The notes under the pieces were generated by a model. It saw only the letters and a program-made list of their open reading frames with translations. It was not told the origin of the DNA and made no database searches. 64,000 nucleotides of DNA from Bacteroidota bacterium (GTDB lineage: Bacteria > Bacteroidota > Bacteroidia > B-17B0 > Aurantibacillaceae): assembly GCA_029237825.1 (NCBI GenBank), contig JAQZBQ010000005.1, forward strand, positions 78,893 through 142,892. The letters are read 5' to 3'. Made by a program: the position numbers and the translations under genes. Of the stretch, positions 1 to 8,847 are shown one piece after another; positions within the stretch are counted from its first letter, which is position 1; every line of letters starts with the position of its first letter.

Positions 1-56
1 GCATTCAGTATCGAATGGATAAAAACAACAAGAAATAATACAATTGTATTTTTCAT
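1..56 (-). CDS. N-terminus of a secreted protein, cut by the window edge
   Basis: The minus strand from 56 to 1 reads an ATG followed by MKNTIVLFLVVFIHSILNA, with no stop before the edge. A Lys-containing start followed by a hydrophobic run is a typical signal peptide. The start codon lies only six bases after the stop of the upstream minus-strand T9SS type B gene, so the two are probably co-transcribed and this may be another surface protein. Nothing about the mature protein can be seen. It is too short to be scored on coding statistics, so the call rests on the signal-peptide pattern and the tight spacing. Confidence 0.6.
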   Translation of the reverse strand, partial: MKNTIVLFLVVFIHSILN

Positions 57-62
57 TTTCTC

Positions 63-833
63 CTATTTTCCGCTTAGTTCTACCCAGCCCTTCTTGGCCC
101 CATTGTCAATTTCTATTACATAGAAATATGTTCCACTTATAACTTCAGCACCGTCATTGGATTTACCGTCCCATTTGTTATCGGTATTATTATAATTGGA
201 AGTACTCCAGATTTTGCTCCCCCAACGGTTAAAAATTGAAACTGTATTGTTTGGAAAATTCTCGATATTTTCAATCACCCAGGAATCGTTAATTCCGTCG
301 CCGTTTGGCGTAAAGCCATTAAAAACATTGAGTTGACAAGGTTCCGTACTCGCTAAAACAGTATGAGCATACATAACAGAATCAATTGCCACATTCAAAG
401 CATTATATGCTTTAACATTCACGCTATAAGTTCCAGGCGTTAAACTATCAATACTCGAACAATTCTGCAAAGGGCAAACACCAATAGGCTGCCATTCATA
501 ACGAATTTGGATTGCTGAAGCCGGAGCAGTATTTAATACGAGCGATATAAAACCATCCTTCTTATTCAAACAACTTTCGTTTTGAAAAAGGGGAGTTAAA
601 CTTAATTCAAGTACACCCACAATATCAGGCTGTAAAAACCCTTGGGTGATCATCTGTGCTCCATTCGTAACAGTTGACACAATTGGTTCACCAACATTAT
701 AGTACAGTTCTACCCCAGTAGATCCAACAGCACCGCCACCTCCGGTAGTATTGAACACAGAAGGAGAAACTGTCTGACATGTAGATTGTTTAAGAAAAAT
801 TGTCATTAATATGACGAAGAAAAAACTCCTCAC
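63..833 (-). CDS. T9SS type B (gliding-motility-associated C-terminal domain) secreted protein
   Basis: A 256-residue protein with an N-terminal signal peptide (MRSFFFVILMTIFLKQSTCQ) and a C-terminal domain over about residues 167-256 that begins with the characteristic NGFTPNGDGINDSW and continues with a VSIFNRWG motif and a WDGKSNDG motif. This is the CHU_C / type B sorting domain used by the Bacteroidota type IX secretion system to carry cargo across the outer membrane. The middle (about 25-165) contains a segment like other short T9SS cargo (GGGGAVGSTGVELYYNVGEP) and no recognisable enzyme. It lies just downstream of the large repetitive protein gene on the same strand and just upstream of a truncated secreted-protein gene, which suggests a surface-protein operon. 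The role of the passenger is unknown. Confidence 0.85.
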   Translation of the reverse strand: MRSFFFVILMTIFLKQSTCQTVSPSVFNTTGGGGAVGSTGVELYYNVGEPIVSTVTNGAQMITQGFLQPDIVGVLELSLTPLFQNESCLNKKDGFISLVLNTAPASAIQIRYEWQPIGVCPLQNCSSIDSLTPGTYSVNVKAYNALNVAIDSVMYAHTVLASTEPCQLNVFNGFTPNGDGINDSWVIENIENFPNNTVSIFNRWGSKIWSTSNYNNTDNKWDGKSNDGAEVISGTYFYVIEIDNGAKKGWVELSGK

Positions 834-862
834 TTTATTGAAATTATATAATTAAAATACAT

Positions 863-3800
863 TTACTTAATCTTAGTAATTTGAACTATCGTATATACTT
901 CCGGACCAAACCCCGATGCTACACCAAAGCCAGACCCAGAAGATGAGGATTGGCATTGATGCTGTATCTCATAAAGCTTAGAAGTTGTAATATTTAAAAT
1001 ACCCGAAAGTAAAGCGTTCGAATTAACATTTCCAGTGACATTGGCATAATTTGATTGTCCGATTATATCGTCTGTTCCATCTGTTAAATTTCTTAGCTTG
1101 AGTTGATTCCCCATAACGGTGTAAGCTGGGGCATCAACTTTTATAATATATATTCCAGGCTGTAACGTAAATTGATTTGAAACTAACGACACCAGAGACC
1201 CGTCTCCTTCAATTGTATTAAGTGTTCTAGTACGCCATCCTCCAGATGTAAAAGTTCCCCCACTAGTTCCTGAAGGTTTAACGTCTTTAAGAAAAACCGT
1301 TCTGGTTGCGTCCTGCCAACTTGCATTACCTGCTGCATCCGATGTTAACACTTTGCCTGGCCCCTGTGTTCCGTCTAAAATTCTGACAGAACCATTTATT
1401 TGCATTTTTGCAGTCGGCGCAGTTGTTCCAATTCCAACGTTTCCAGACGGACTAATTACCATACGTGCCGCATTGGCGTTATCGTCATGAAATTCTAAAA
1501 TACCGGAGGTGTTTGCAGAAAAAATGGTATAACTTCTGCCGCCGCCGCCAGTTGCCTGCAAGTTTAATCCAGCTCCAAGGCCACCATTTTCAGAAACAGC
1601 AATACTTTGATAGTTACCACTGTTGGCCACATAAACCTGTCCGTTTGATTCAAGCCCTGTTGAAAAACGAGCATTTCCATTAACATCTAATTTAAAAGAC
1701 GGTAATGCATTTCCTACACCTAAATTGCCGTTGGCAACGATTACATTTCCAAAAGCGAAGCCAGTGGACTTGCTTTCATTAAATATGAGATCCTGACCTT
1801 TGATTACCAGATTATTTAACGTACCGCCCGCAGTAGAATAATGAGATTTAATTACAAAATCCGAAGAGCCTGAATTGGCGATTGCATCGCTTTTTTCAGC
1901 GCCTAACGTATATTGCTTCCCTACGTACCCGTCATACATGGAAAGTCTTAATCCAGCAAGTGTTCCTTGAGAACTTGAAGAGCTACTTAAATTTATGATA
2001 GCATCAGAAAAATTTCTTACATCCAGTCTATACTCCGGAGAAGAAGTACCGATACCAACAAGATCTCCAAGGTTGTTTTGTGTGATAATTCCAGATCCCT
2101 GCATCCACGGAGAGGCACCTCCAACTAAATCCACATAACCACTACCGTTTTCTGAGACTTTAAATTTCCCTGAAACCTGGTCGAAGAAAATTCGTCCGCT
2201 ACCACCAAATGAAATTGGAGGAACTGTACCCATTCCGGTAACCATTAAAGATGAATCGGTTCTAATATTGCCACTCACATCCAACTTCTCAGTTGGGAAA
2301 GTTGTGCCAATTCCTACATGACCGTCCTGGTCAATTTGAAAACGAACAGCTGAAGCGTCTTTATCGGTTATGCGGAAACCAGTTGCAGTGTTTCCATCCT
2401 GACCCATAAACCACTCACTCAACGCAGTTTTGATTTGGTATCCCGTTTTAAAATTTCCCCCTGTGTTCTCAACGGATATTTGAAGCGGGTCCGCCATACC
2501 ATAAACATGAAGCGGCGATGTTGGCGAAACGGTTCCTATACCAACAAAATCACCCGGGTTGCTTTGAGTGATAATTCCGGTTCCTTGTATCCATGGAGAC
2601 GTTCCAGCACCGCCAATCAGGTCTACATAAGCTCCACCGTTTTCAGATACTTTGAACTTTTGGGCTGTACGGTCAAAGTAAATTTTACCCTCATTCGGTT
2701 GTGAATTAAACGGAGGAAAATTGTATGCTGCCATTGACAATGATGAATCAATTTTAGCTTTTCCTCCAACATAGAACCCAGCATTGTTCAAAGTGCCAAA
2801 TTTGTTAACACTTACTAAGCCATCCCCAGATACCGTAAAAACATTGTGGCCAACACTTCCATTATAATAATAAACATTATAACCCGAAGCAGGATCATTT
2901 GCCGCGGAAGTTACTGAATTCATCCAAAACTTTGTTGGCTCTGCAGCATTTGTAAACTTTAATCGTGCAAATGCGTCCCCTCCGGTTTGTTTTAAATGCA
3001 GATGTGAATTGGATGTTGAAGAAGGATGATTAATTTCCATTTTATCGGTCAGTGGTCCGCCTGTACCAACTCCAACTCCGTTAGACAGCAATGTTGGATG
3101 TAAAACTCCACCGGAATTTGACCAGACAGCAAGAGAAGAAAGACTGACCGAGTTAGTCGGTGGCCCAGATGTCAAAGTTGTTCCTATTAATGACAATGGT
3201 GAAGCAATTCCACTCACCGAAAAAGTATTTCCGGCCTGATTGACAATGATATTGGCATTACCAGCAACGACAGAAGCTGTTGGAATAGTAACAGTATTTG
3301 CGCCTGTGATGGATAATGAATTACCAGTAACAGATAAAGATTGATTTGGTGAAGATAAAGTATAATTCGGTGCAGTTCCAGTAACATTAATCCCTGTGCT
3401 TCCTGTGATAACAGTAGTACTCGAAGTAGGTATCGTTAATGTCTGAGACGGATAAGATCCTATTAATGATCCACCAACCACATTTAAACTTGGTGTTACT
3501 GAACTCACAGTATAACTCGGAGCAGAACCTAATATGCTGACATTTGTTCCTGGTGTTAATGATGTTGTTGCACCTATAGGCAAAGTAACCGTGTTACCAC
3601 CTGTAATGGAAAGAGAATTACTGTTTATTGTCAGTGATTGATTGGGCGACGATAACGTATAGTTAGGTGCTGTACCCGTCATAGATATTCCCGTGCCAGG
3701 TGTATAAGTATTTAAAGCAACCGTATTTCCCCCTGCTGACAACACATTGTTATTTGTTCCTGTTAAAGTGAGGCTTGTTGCATTGATCGCTGATGTACTT

Positions 3801-5254
3801 GTACTAATACCATTTGTTATCTGCACGACATTTCCTCCGGGAATACTGATTGAATAGGCCGGTGCACTTATGGTATAATTTGGAGCCGAACCAGTAACAT
3901 TTACATTGACTCCTGGTGTAACCGAAGTTGCTGGAGATGACGGTAAAAGCACTGTATTTCCACCAGGGCCGTTTATTGTTAAGGAATTAGAGTTTACTGT
4001 TAAGCTAGGACTTGGAAGCACAACGGAATTCCCATTGCTAATCGTTAACGAACCGCTGTTAATACTAAGGGTTGGATTTGGAACACTCACAGTAAATGTG
4101 CTTCCGGTTGTAGGTGTGACTGTTGCCATTCCTCCCCCAACAACACTAATTGTATTTGATCCGGTTCCTACAAGTGTAGCGGTGGTTACAACAGTCCCCT
4201 GAGAAAAAGTAAGCACGTTGGTACCGTTATTATAAGACAAGTTTGGTGCAGGTAAGGTTTGCCAAATTGCATTTCCGGCACCATCATTGGTCAACACATC
4301 CCCGGCATTTGTAAACGTTCCGACTGCCAGGTGTAGTGCATTGGCATAAATTTGTGGTGATGATATGCTCGCATCAAATCTTCCTGCTCCTACAACGTGA
4401 AAAGTTGCTTGCGGCGTCGTTGTGCCAACACCCATATTACTGCCGTCAAAATAAAAATTCGTTCTGGGAAGGGTATCCCACACCAAACCATTATTATACA
4501 TAAACTGACCACTGTATGCATTTGGCAAGTTAGTACCTGCCGGCACATTCACAGTAAAGTTGGGGTAAACACCGGTAATAGTAGCACTACCTGCTCCACT
4601 TAATGAAACTGTCTGGTCTGGTGCGACAGTTGGCGTATTAATTGTAAAGTTAGGATACGTACCGGTAACTGTTGTTGAGCCTGTAGCATTCAGTGTTATT
4701 GTTTGATCAGGTGCCGTATTGGAAATTGTGCTTCCGGATACATTGATACCAGTTCCTGCAGTATATACAGTAGCAGCAGGAATATTAATAGAATAGCTGC
4801 CACCAGCTGATGTTACCGTATTGGGGGCATTAACGGAAATAGTTGGGATGGGACTGGCGTTTCCTGACGTTTGAGCATATAGCGCAAAGGGGACACTCAT
4901 AAATTGCTGTGTTCCTACGGATGAATAAGAAGTTCCTCCGCTCGGGTCCATTGACACTTCAAGATAATATGGTCCGTTCGCCCAGTTAATTCCCGTGAAA
5001 GAAGCGTTGTTAACCGAACCGATTCCGAGTGTGAACAAACCAAAAGGGTTGGTTGTTTTGTTGTGGGCTTCTGAAAAAATTACAGGTCCAGCAGCGCTTC
5101 CTTGATGCAAGTCCAATTTAATTCCAATATTCTGGTTGGCTAATAGCGAACCACTGGAATTTCGTGCAATACCTTGGTAACTAATCTCCTGAGGAGCCTG
5201 ACCGTAAGTGAAGATGGAAATAGAAATCAGTAAAGTAAAAATTAAATGTTTCAT
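863..5254 (-). CDS. Very large repetitive secreted protein with phage-tail-fibre/C1q-like C-terminus
   Basis: A 1463-residue protein with a signal peptide (about 1-19, ending FTYGQA). Residues 20-125 resemble the N-terminal module of many Bacteroidota tail-fibre-like surface proteins (EISYQGIARN, then a QFMSVPFALYAQ motif). About 130-720 is Ser/Thr/Asn/Gly-rich and made of imperfect repeats with cores like NYTLSSPNQSL and GGNTVTLP. About 720-1315 has several VGIGTTxPTxKLxV units and two near-identical KFKVSENGxxYVDL blocks. The last about 146 residues (1318-1463) end in a module with EIQHQC, GFGVASGFG and EVYTIVQI, a pattern I associate with phage tail-fibre and C1q/TNF-like receptor-binding domains. 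No T9SS sorting domain is visible. Likely an adhesin or surface fibre; the ligand is unknown. Confidence 0.8.
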   Translation of the reverse strand: MKHLIFTLLISISIFTYGQAPQEISYQGIARNSSGSLLANQNIGIKLDLHQGSAAGPVIFSEAHNKTTNPFGLFTLGIGSVNNASFTGINWANGPYYLEVSMDPSGGTSYSSVGTQQFMSVPFALYAQTSGNASPIPTISVNAPNTVTSAGGSYSINIPAATVYTAGTGINVSGSTISNTAPDQTITLNATGSTTVTGTYPNFTINTPTVAPDQTVSLSGAGSATITGVYPNFTVNVPAGTNLPNAYSGQFMYNNGLVWDTLPRTNFYFDGSNMGVGTTTPQATFHVVGAGRFDASISSPQIYANALHLAVGTFTNAGDVLTNDGAGNAIWQTLPAPNLSYNNGTNVLTFSQGTVVTTATLVGTGSNTISVVGGGMATVTPTTGSTFTVSVPNPTLSINSGSLTISNGNSVVLPSPSLTVNSNSLTINGPGGNTVLLPSSPATSVTPGVNVNVTGSAPNYTISAPAYSISIPGGNVVQITNGISTSTSAINATSLTLTGTNNNVLSAGGNTVALNTYTPGTGISMTGTAPNYTLSSPNQSLTINSNSLSITGGNTVTLPIGATTSLTPGTNVSILGSAPSYTVSSVTPSLNVVGGSLIGSYPSQTLTIPTSSTTVITGSTGINVTGTAPNYTLSSPNQSLSVTGNSLSITGANTVTIPTASVVAGNANIIVNQAGNTFSVSGIASPLSLIGTTLTSGPPTNSVSLSSLAVWSNSGGVLHPTLLSNGVGVGTGGPLTDKMEINHPSSTSNSHLHLKQTGGDAFARLKFTNAAEPTKFWMNSVTSAANDPASGYNVYYYNGSVGHNVFTVSGDGLVSVNKFGTLNNAGFYVGGKAKIDSSLSMAAYNFPPFNSQPNEGKIYFDRTAQKFKVSENGGAYVDLIGGAGTSPWIQGTGIITQSNPGDFVGIGTVSPTSPLHVYGMADPLQISVENTGGNFKTGYQIKTALSEWFMGQDGNTATGFRITDKDASAVRFQIDQDGHVGIGTTFPTEKLDVSGNIRTDSSLMVTGMGTVPPISFGGSGRIFFDQVSGKFKVSENGSGYVDLVGGASPWMQGSGIITQNNLGDLVGIGTSSPEYRLDVRNFSDAIINLSSSSSSQGTLAGLRLSMYDGYVGKQYTLGAEKSDAIANSGSSDFVIKSHYSTAGGTLNNLVIKGQDLIFNESKSTGFAFGNVIVANGNLGVGNALPSFKLDVNGNARFSTGLESNGQVYVANSGNYQSIAVSENGGLGAGLNLQATGGGGRSYTIFSANTSGILEFHDDNANAARMVISPSGNVGIGTTAPTAKMQINGSVRILDGTQGPGKVLTSDAAGNASWQDATRTVFLKDVKPSGTSGGTFTSGGWRTRTLNTIEGDGSLVSLVSNQFTLQPGIYIIKVDAPAYTVMGNQLKLRNLTDGTDDIIGQSNYANVTGNVNSNALLSGILNITTSKLYEIQHQCQSSSSGSGFGVASGFGPEVYTIVQITKIK
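3281..3680 (-). repeat. Intragenic direct repeat units in the surface fibre gene
   Basis: Two imperfect copies, at about 3281-3386 and 3579-3680, encode the same block (NYTLSSPNQSL, a NSLSI core, then NTVT[LI]P) in the same reading frame. Further diverged copies lie on both sides. The reading frame is maintained, so these are protein repeats rather than a CRISPR or tandem non-coding repeat. Confidence 0.7.
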
Positions 5255-5428
5255 AAATTATTGAATTTAAATCAAGAAGTAAAGTTTCTCCTAAAAACGA
5301 AGAATGTTAAAATTATGCAAAATAATTCAACAGAGGCAAAGAATTAACAGTTGAATGAGGAAAATTAAATGTTAAAAACAGAAATACTATCGGTAAACAG
5401 TATTTAATAAAAAAGATATGGTATTATT

Positions 5429-5662
5429 TTAAAGATCCCACACGCTGCGACGGCGCTGGTAGTTAATAGGCTTAAAACTCTCCTTATGTTCGAGGATAAA
5501 AGCCATCATAAAGTAAATGATGATTGGAGAACCAAACGTAAAAAATGAAAGGTAAATAAAATACATCCGGATGTGGGTGGTTTTAATACCCAGTTTTTTT
5601 CCCCACCATTCACATACTCCAAAGGCTTTTTGTTCAAACCAATATCTAATTCTATCAATCAT
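5429..5662 (-). CDS. PspC-domain small membrane protein
   Basis: A 77-residue protein. Residues 1-30 hold an amphipathic start followed by FGVCEWWGKKLGI, matching the VxGVxxGLAxxxGI-type core of PspC domains. One or two hydrophobic stretches follow (about 33-58, with YFIYLSFFTFG and IIIYFMMAFIL). PspC proteins act at the inner membrane in phage-shock-type envelope stress responses, but no other psp gene is nearby, so its partner is unknown. It lies 23 bases downstream of the DUF2851 gene on the same strand. A -7-like box in that gap may give it its own transcript. Confidence 0.75.
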   Translation of the reverse strand: MIDRIRYWFEQKAFGVCEWWGKKLGIKTTHIRMYFIYLSFFTFGSPIIIYFMMAFILEHKESFKPINYQRRRSVWDL

Positions 5663-5667
5663 TGCTG

Positions 5668-5675
5668 CAAAAATA
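5668..5675 (-). promoter_or_regulatory. -7 box candidate before the PspC gene
   Basis: The minus strand reads TATTTTTG, a full match to the Bacteroidota -7 consensus TAnnTTTG. It is only five bases from the start codon, so transcription from it would give an almost leaderless message. No clear -33 TTTG was found. Confidence 0.25.
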
Positions 5676-5685
5676 CTAAAACTTC

Positions 5686-6978
5686 TTATTGCATGCTCAT
5701 GTTTAATGAACTTTTGAGCAAAGACTCACCTACCTGGCAGTGAAGGCATCTTTTCTTTGAGCAAAAATTATCCAAAAGATAAATTTGAGCCTGACTCTCA
5801 AGTGCGTTTAGCGGTGGCATTCCCATAAATGAAAATTCTTTCGTCTTTTTATTTTTTTCGGCAGGAAGCTGCGATAAAAGATCCATGGCATAGTCGGCAA
5901 GTTCTTCCTTGTTGCTATGTTTTGACAGAAAGAAGAGAAAGGGCACGATTGTATTGATAATGATGGACTCTATTGCAGCATCGCCAAGTGATTTTGATAC
6001 ACTGATAGATTCGTTATCAAATCTAAAATGATTGTTCCAATACTGGTTGGGTTCAACAGAAAAGAATTTACTGATTAATTGAAATCCTGGCTTCTGATCG
6101 ATTAAATGATACAGCGAAGTTTCATTTTCTAACAGGGCAGATAACTGACTCAAACGTATGGTAGGGAAATTTGCCGGGCGCGTTTTTGAAAATTTCCACT
6201 GTTCCTTTTTTATTTGCTGAAAATTATGCTTGTGCTTTAAAAAAACATATTCATTCTGTAATTGTCGAGGAAATTTATCTTCAAACAACTCGTCCAATAA
6301 ACCCGCTACGCCAAAAAGCATAGCCTGGATTTTCAAGGGCTGGTCACGGTATTTCTTAATGAGTGAGAACGGAAGAGTCTTGCCTAAAAGTTCAAATGGC
6401 TCATTGTTGATCTTAAATCCAAAATTTCTAAACAGCAATACATACAAAGTATCTTCATAGTTGTTACGCGAATAGGAAAATAAATGTTCAATATAAGAGG
6501 TCTTTTCCTCCAACCTGGTAATGGCCAACCTGTCCATCCAAGATTTCCATTTGAATCCGGCAACATTTTGAATCGACTTACCGCATGCCAGTGTTTGTTT
6601 TGAGACTTGTAGTTGATTGTATTGATCCAGTAAGGTTGAGGGGATTAAATGCCGAAGTTCAACAAGGGATACATTATTTTGCTCATTCTGAAGGATTTCC
6701 CGGTCGTTTTCATAAACCACATGTAATATGATGTTATCATAGGCTTTATCATTGTGGTGGTTATGTTTCAACCAATCTGATGTTTTTATGTGTATCTCTA
6801 CATTTCCTACCAGCAATACGTTGTTGATCCTAACTTTCGAATTAAAAAAATCAGGACCGGAGTCCTGATTATGTTCACCAATAGAAATTACCTCGATGTC
6901 TTCGCCTTTTGATCCCTTAAAGATGGATTGACGGAGCAATTTATATTTCCAAATGCTATGGAGAAGCGCTTCGTTCAT
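5686..6978 (-). CDS. DUF2851 family protein
   Basis: A 430-residue protein that I place in DUF2851 from its start (NEALLHSIWKYKLL), the following IGEHNQDSGPDFFNSKVRI block (about 31-50) and the HIKTSDWLKHNHHNDKAYDNIILHVVYEND-like stretch, whose key residues are the HNHHNDKAYDN cluster near 73-84. A Cys-rich end (CSKKRCLHCQVG, about 408-419) could bind metal. The family is widespread in Bacteroidota and has no established biochemical role; the conserved acidic and His residues suggest a nuclease-like or metal-dependent fold, but this is inference. It precedes the PspC gene on the same strand and follows the cytochrome lipoprotein gene by 46 bases. Confidence 0.85.
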   Translation of the reverse strand: MNEALLHSIWKYKLLRQSIFKGSKGEDIEVISIGEHNQDSGPDFFNSKVRINNVLLVGNVEIHIKTSDWLKHNHHNDKAYDNIILHVVYENDREILQNEQNNVSLVELRHLIPSTLLDQYNQLQVSKQTLACGKSIQNVAGFKWKSWMDRLAITRLEEKTSYIEHLFSYSRNNYEDTLYVLLFRNFGFKINNEPFELLGKTLPFSLIKKYRDQPLKIQAMLFGVAGLLDELFEDKFPRQLQNEYVFLKHKHNFQQIKKEQWKFSKTRPANFPTIRLSQLSALLENETSLYHLIDQKPGFQLISKFFSVEPNQYWNNHFRFDNESISVSKSLGDAAIESIIINTIVPFLFFLSKHSNKEELADYAMDLLSQLPAEKNKKTKEFSFMGMPPLNALESQAQIYLLDNFCSKKRCLHCQVGESLLKSSLNMSMQ

Positions 6979-7024
6979 CAGTTTACGAATCAGGAGCTAT
7001 TAATTATAATGGTGTATGTAAAAG

Positions 7025-7402
7025 TTATTTCGGTTGAGTTGCTTTAACCGAGAACACGAATTTTGTTAAGGCATCTTTTTGTGAGTCGGTTATTTTGGCT
7101 TTTTTTGCCATATCATCGATAATAGGTTGCCATTTATCTTCAGAAATCCTGTAAATGCTTTTTGCTCCATGGCACTTTGTACACACGCCCGTATAGATCG
7201 CGTGTCCCTCACTTAATTTTTCATGCGTTGCATCAGGGAACTTTACTTTAATTGCAGTAAGCTCTTCTTCGCCAGGGACAAAAATACCTGTAGTCGATTT
7301 AACCGGTGCGGATGCGGTGTCGGCAGTAGTTTTCTTTTTTGAATGGCAAGCTGCAATTACTAATATGGCTGCGGCTAATGAAGTAATCTTTAAAGTTGTC
7401 AT
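7025..7402 (-). CDS. Mono-haem cytochrome c-type lipoprotein
   Basis: A 125-residue protein with a lipoprotein signal peptide (lipobox VIAAC, modified Cys about residue 19) followed by a Lys-rich linker. The haem-binding CxxCH motif is visible as CTKCHG at about residues 74-79 in the context IYTGVCTKCHGAKSIY. A C-terminal helix carries DSQKDALTKFVFSVK. The family resembles short class I c-type cytochromes anchored at the envelope; the axial Met ligand cannot be assigned with certainty, with DDMAKKAK the best candidate. It probably carries electrons in the periplasm, but the redox partners are not in this window. It lies between DUF2851 and the sigma-54 activator, all on the minus strand. Confidence 0.8.
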   Translation of the reverse strand: MTTLKITSLAAAILVIAACHSKKKTTADTASAPVKSTTGIFVPGEEELTAIKVKFPDATHEKLSEGHAIYTGVCTKCHGAKSIYRISEDKWQPIIDDMAKKAKITDSQKDALTKFVFSVKATQPK

Positions 7403-7457
7403 AAAATTAAATTTGGATTAAAAATACTATATAATCTTGTTATTACTAATGCAAAGT

Positions 7458-8705
7458 TTATTCCTCAATTTTGTATTCATTAATCTTTCGATACAATGTT
7501 CTCTCACTAATTCCAAGTTCTTGCGACGCGTATTTACGTTTACCTTTATGTTTTTTCAGAGCTTTTTTAATCATATCAATTTCTTTATCCTGAAGCGATA
7601 GTGATTCTTCCACAACAATGGGTTGTGCATAAGCGCCCGGATCTTTTACAATAATGGGACTATGAACTTTATGATCATTTCCGGAAACGATAGGAAAATT
7701 AGAATCCTGGTTATAAAGCCGATCAATTACCTGTGAATCGTCAGAAGAAAGATTGCCAATAGTTCCACCGCTTACCTGAACAATATCGTGTACCACTTTT
7801 TTAAGATCATTCAGATCTTTTTTCATATCAAATAGCACTTTATACAAAAGATCGCGTTCACTCATTTCAGCCCCTCCACTGTTCCCACTCACAGCATGCG
7901 TTAATACTGGTAAAGTGTTTGTCTGAAAATTAGGAAGGTATTGAAGAAGTGTATCTAAAGAGATATCGCGTTCTTTTTCAATGATGGAAATTTGTTCGGT
8001 TATATTTTTTAACTGACGGATATTTCCCGGCCAATAATAATTTACAAGGGCGCGTTCGGCATCGGGCGACAATTTAACGGCGGGCATTCGGTACTTGGCA
8101 GCAAAATCACTGGCAAATTTCCTAAATAACAGGTAAATATCGTCTTTGCGTTCACGTAAGGGCGGTAAAATAATCGGAACAGTATTTAAACGGTAATACA
8201 GATCCTCCCTGAATTTTCCTTTCTCAATTGCAACAGTAAAATTTATATTGGTTGCAGCCACTACACGGACGTTCGTCTTTTGAACTTTGCTGCTCCCCAC
8301 TCTGATGTATTCTCCTGTTTCCAAAACACGGAGCAAACGAGCCTGGGTGGTAAGGGGTAGCTCGCCTACTTCATCCAAAAAAATCGTTCCGCCGTCAGCT
8401 ACTTCAAAATAACCTTTTCGTGCTTCGTGCGCGCCGGTAAAAGAGCCTTTTTCATGCCCGAACAGTTCACTGTCGATGGTTCCTTCCGGAATTGCACCAC
8501 AGTTCACAGCAATATACTGCCCATGTTTGCGCGCACTATTCTGATGAATAATTTGAGGGAACACCTCTTTCCCCGTTCCGCTTTCTCCGTTAATTAATAC
8601 GGTTAAATCGGTTGGTGCTACCTGGCGAGCAATATCAATTGCCCGTTCAAGCTGGGGGTTGTTTCCTATGATCCCGAAACGTTGCTTTGTATCTTGTAAA
8701 TTCAT
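7458..8705 (-). CDS. Sigma-54-dependent transcriptional activator without receiver domain
   Basis: A 415-residue enhancer-binding protein. The AAA+ domain starts almost at the N-terminus: Walker A GESGTGKE at 40-47, the sigma-54 contact loop GSFTGA at 87-92 (the usual form is GAFTGA), Walker B GGTIFLDE at 105-112, and a REDLYYRLN sensor segment. The C-terminus has a Fis-type helix-turn-helix (KYASQELGISERTLYRKI). There is no receiver, GAF or PAS domain, so activity must be controlled by abundance, by partners or through the about 120-residue linker between AAA+ and HTH. It binds upstream activating sites and uses ATP to open RpoN promoters. It lies 142 bases downstream of miaB on the same strand, an arrangement I recall from other Bacteroidota. 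rpoN itself is not in the window. Confidence 0.93.
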   Translation of the reverse strand: MNLQDTKQRFGIIGNNPQLERAIDIARQVAPTDLTVLINGESGTGKEVFPQIIHQNSARKHGQYIAVNCGAIPEGTIDSELFGHEKGSFTGAHEARKGYFEVADGGTIFLDEVGELPLTTQARLLRVLETGEYIRVGSSKVQKTNVRVVAATNINFTVAIEKGKFREDLYYRLNTVPIILPPLRERKDDIYLLFRKFASDFAAKYRMPAVKLSPDAERALVNYYWPGNIRQLKNITEQISIIEKERDISLDTLLQYLPNFQTNTLPVLTHAVSGNSGGAEMSERDLLYKVLFDMKKDLNDLKKVVHDIVQVSGGTIGNLSSDDSQVIDRLYNQDSNFPIVSGNDHKVHSPIIVKDPGAYAQPIVVEESLSLQDKEIDMIKKALKKHKGKRKYASQELGISERTLYRKINEYKIEE

Positions 8706-8847
8706 TTTTAATAAAATAAGATTATAGTATCAGGATTAAAATGGCTTCATAAATCAACAAGATCTATTGACCTAAGCCAAATATTAAAATTTTTATAATT
8801 GTGTGCCAATCGTAATACTTCCTTCTTTAATACTTTATAAAACTATC

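Noticed and set aside
3281..3680. Repeated stretches resembling a CRISPR array or tandem repeats
   Set aside because: The repeats vary in sequence and spacing and keep the reading frame of the surface-fibre gene; they are protein repeats.
3906..4202. A 98-residue plus-strand frame inside the fibre gene
   Set aside because: It lies wholly within a well-supported 1463-residue gene on the other strand and its Val/Pro/Thr-rich product mirrors the repeat codons.
8760..8830. A second sigma-54-like site (minus strand TTGGCACACAAT) before the activator gene
   Set aside because: The -24 half is good but the -12 half reads TATA instead of TTGC, so it is not supported.
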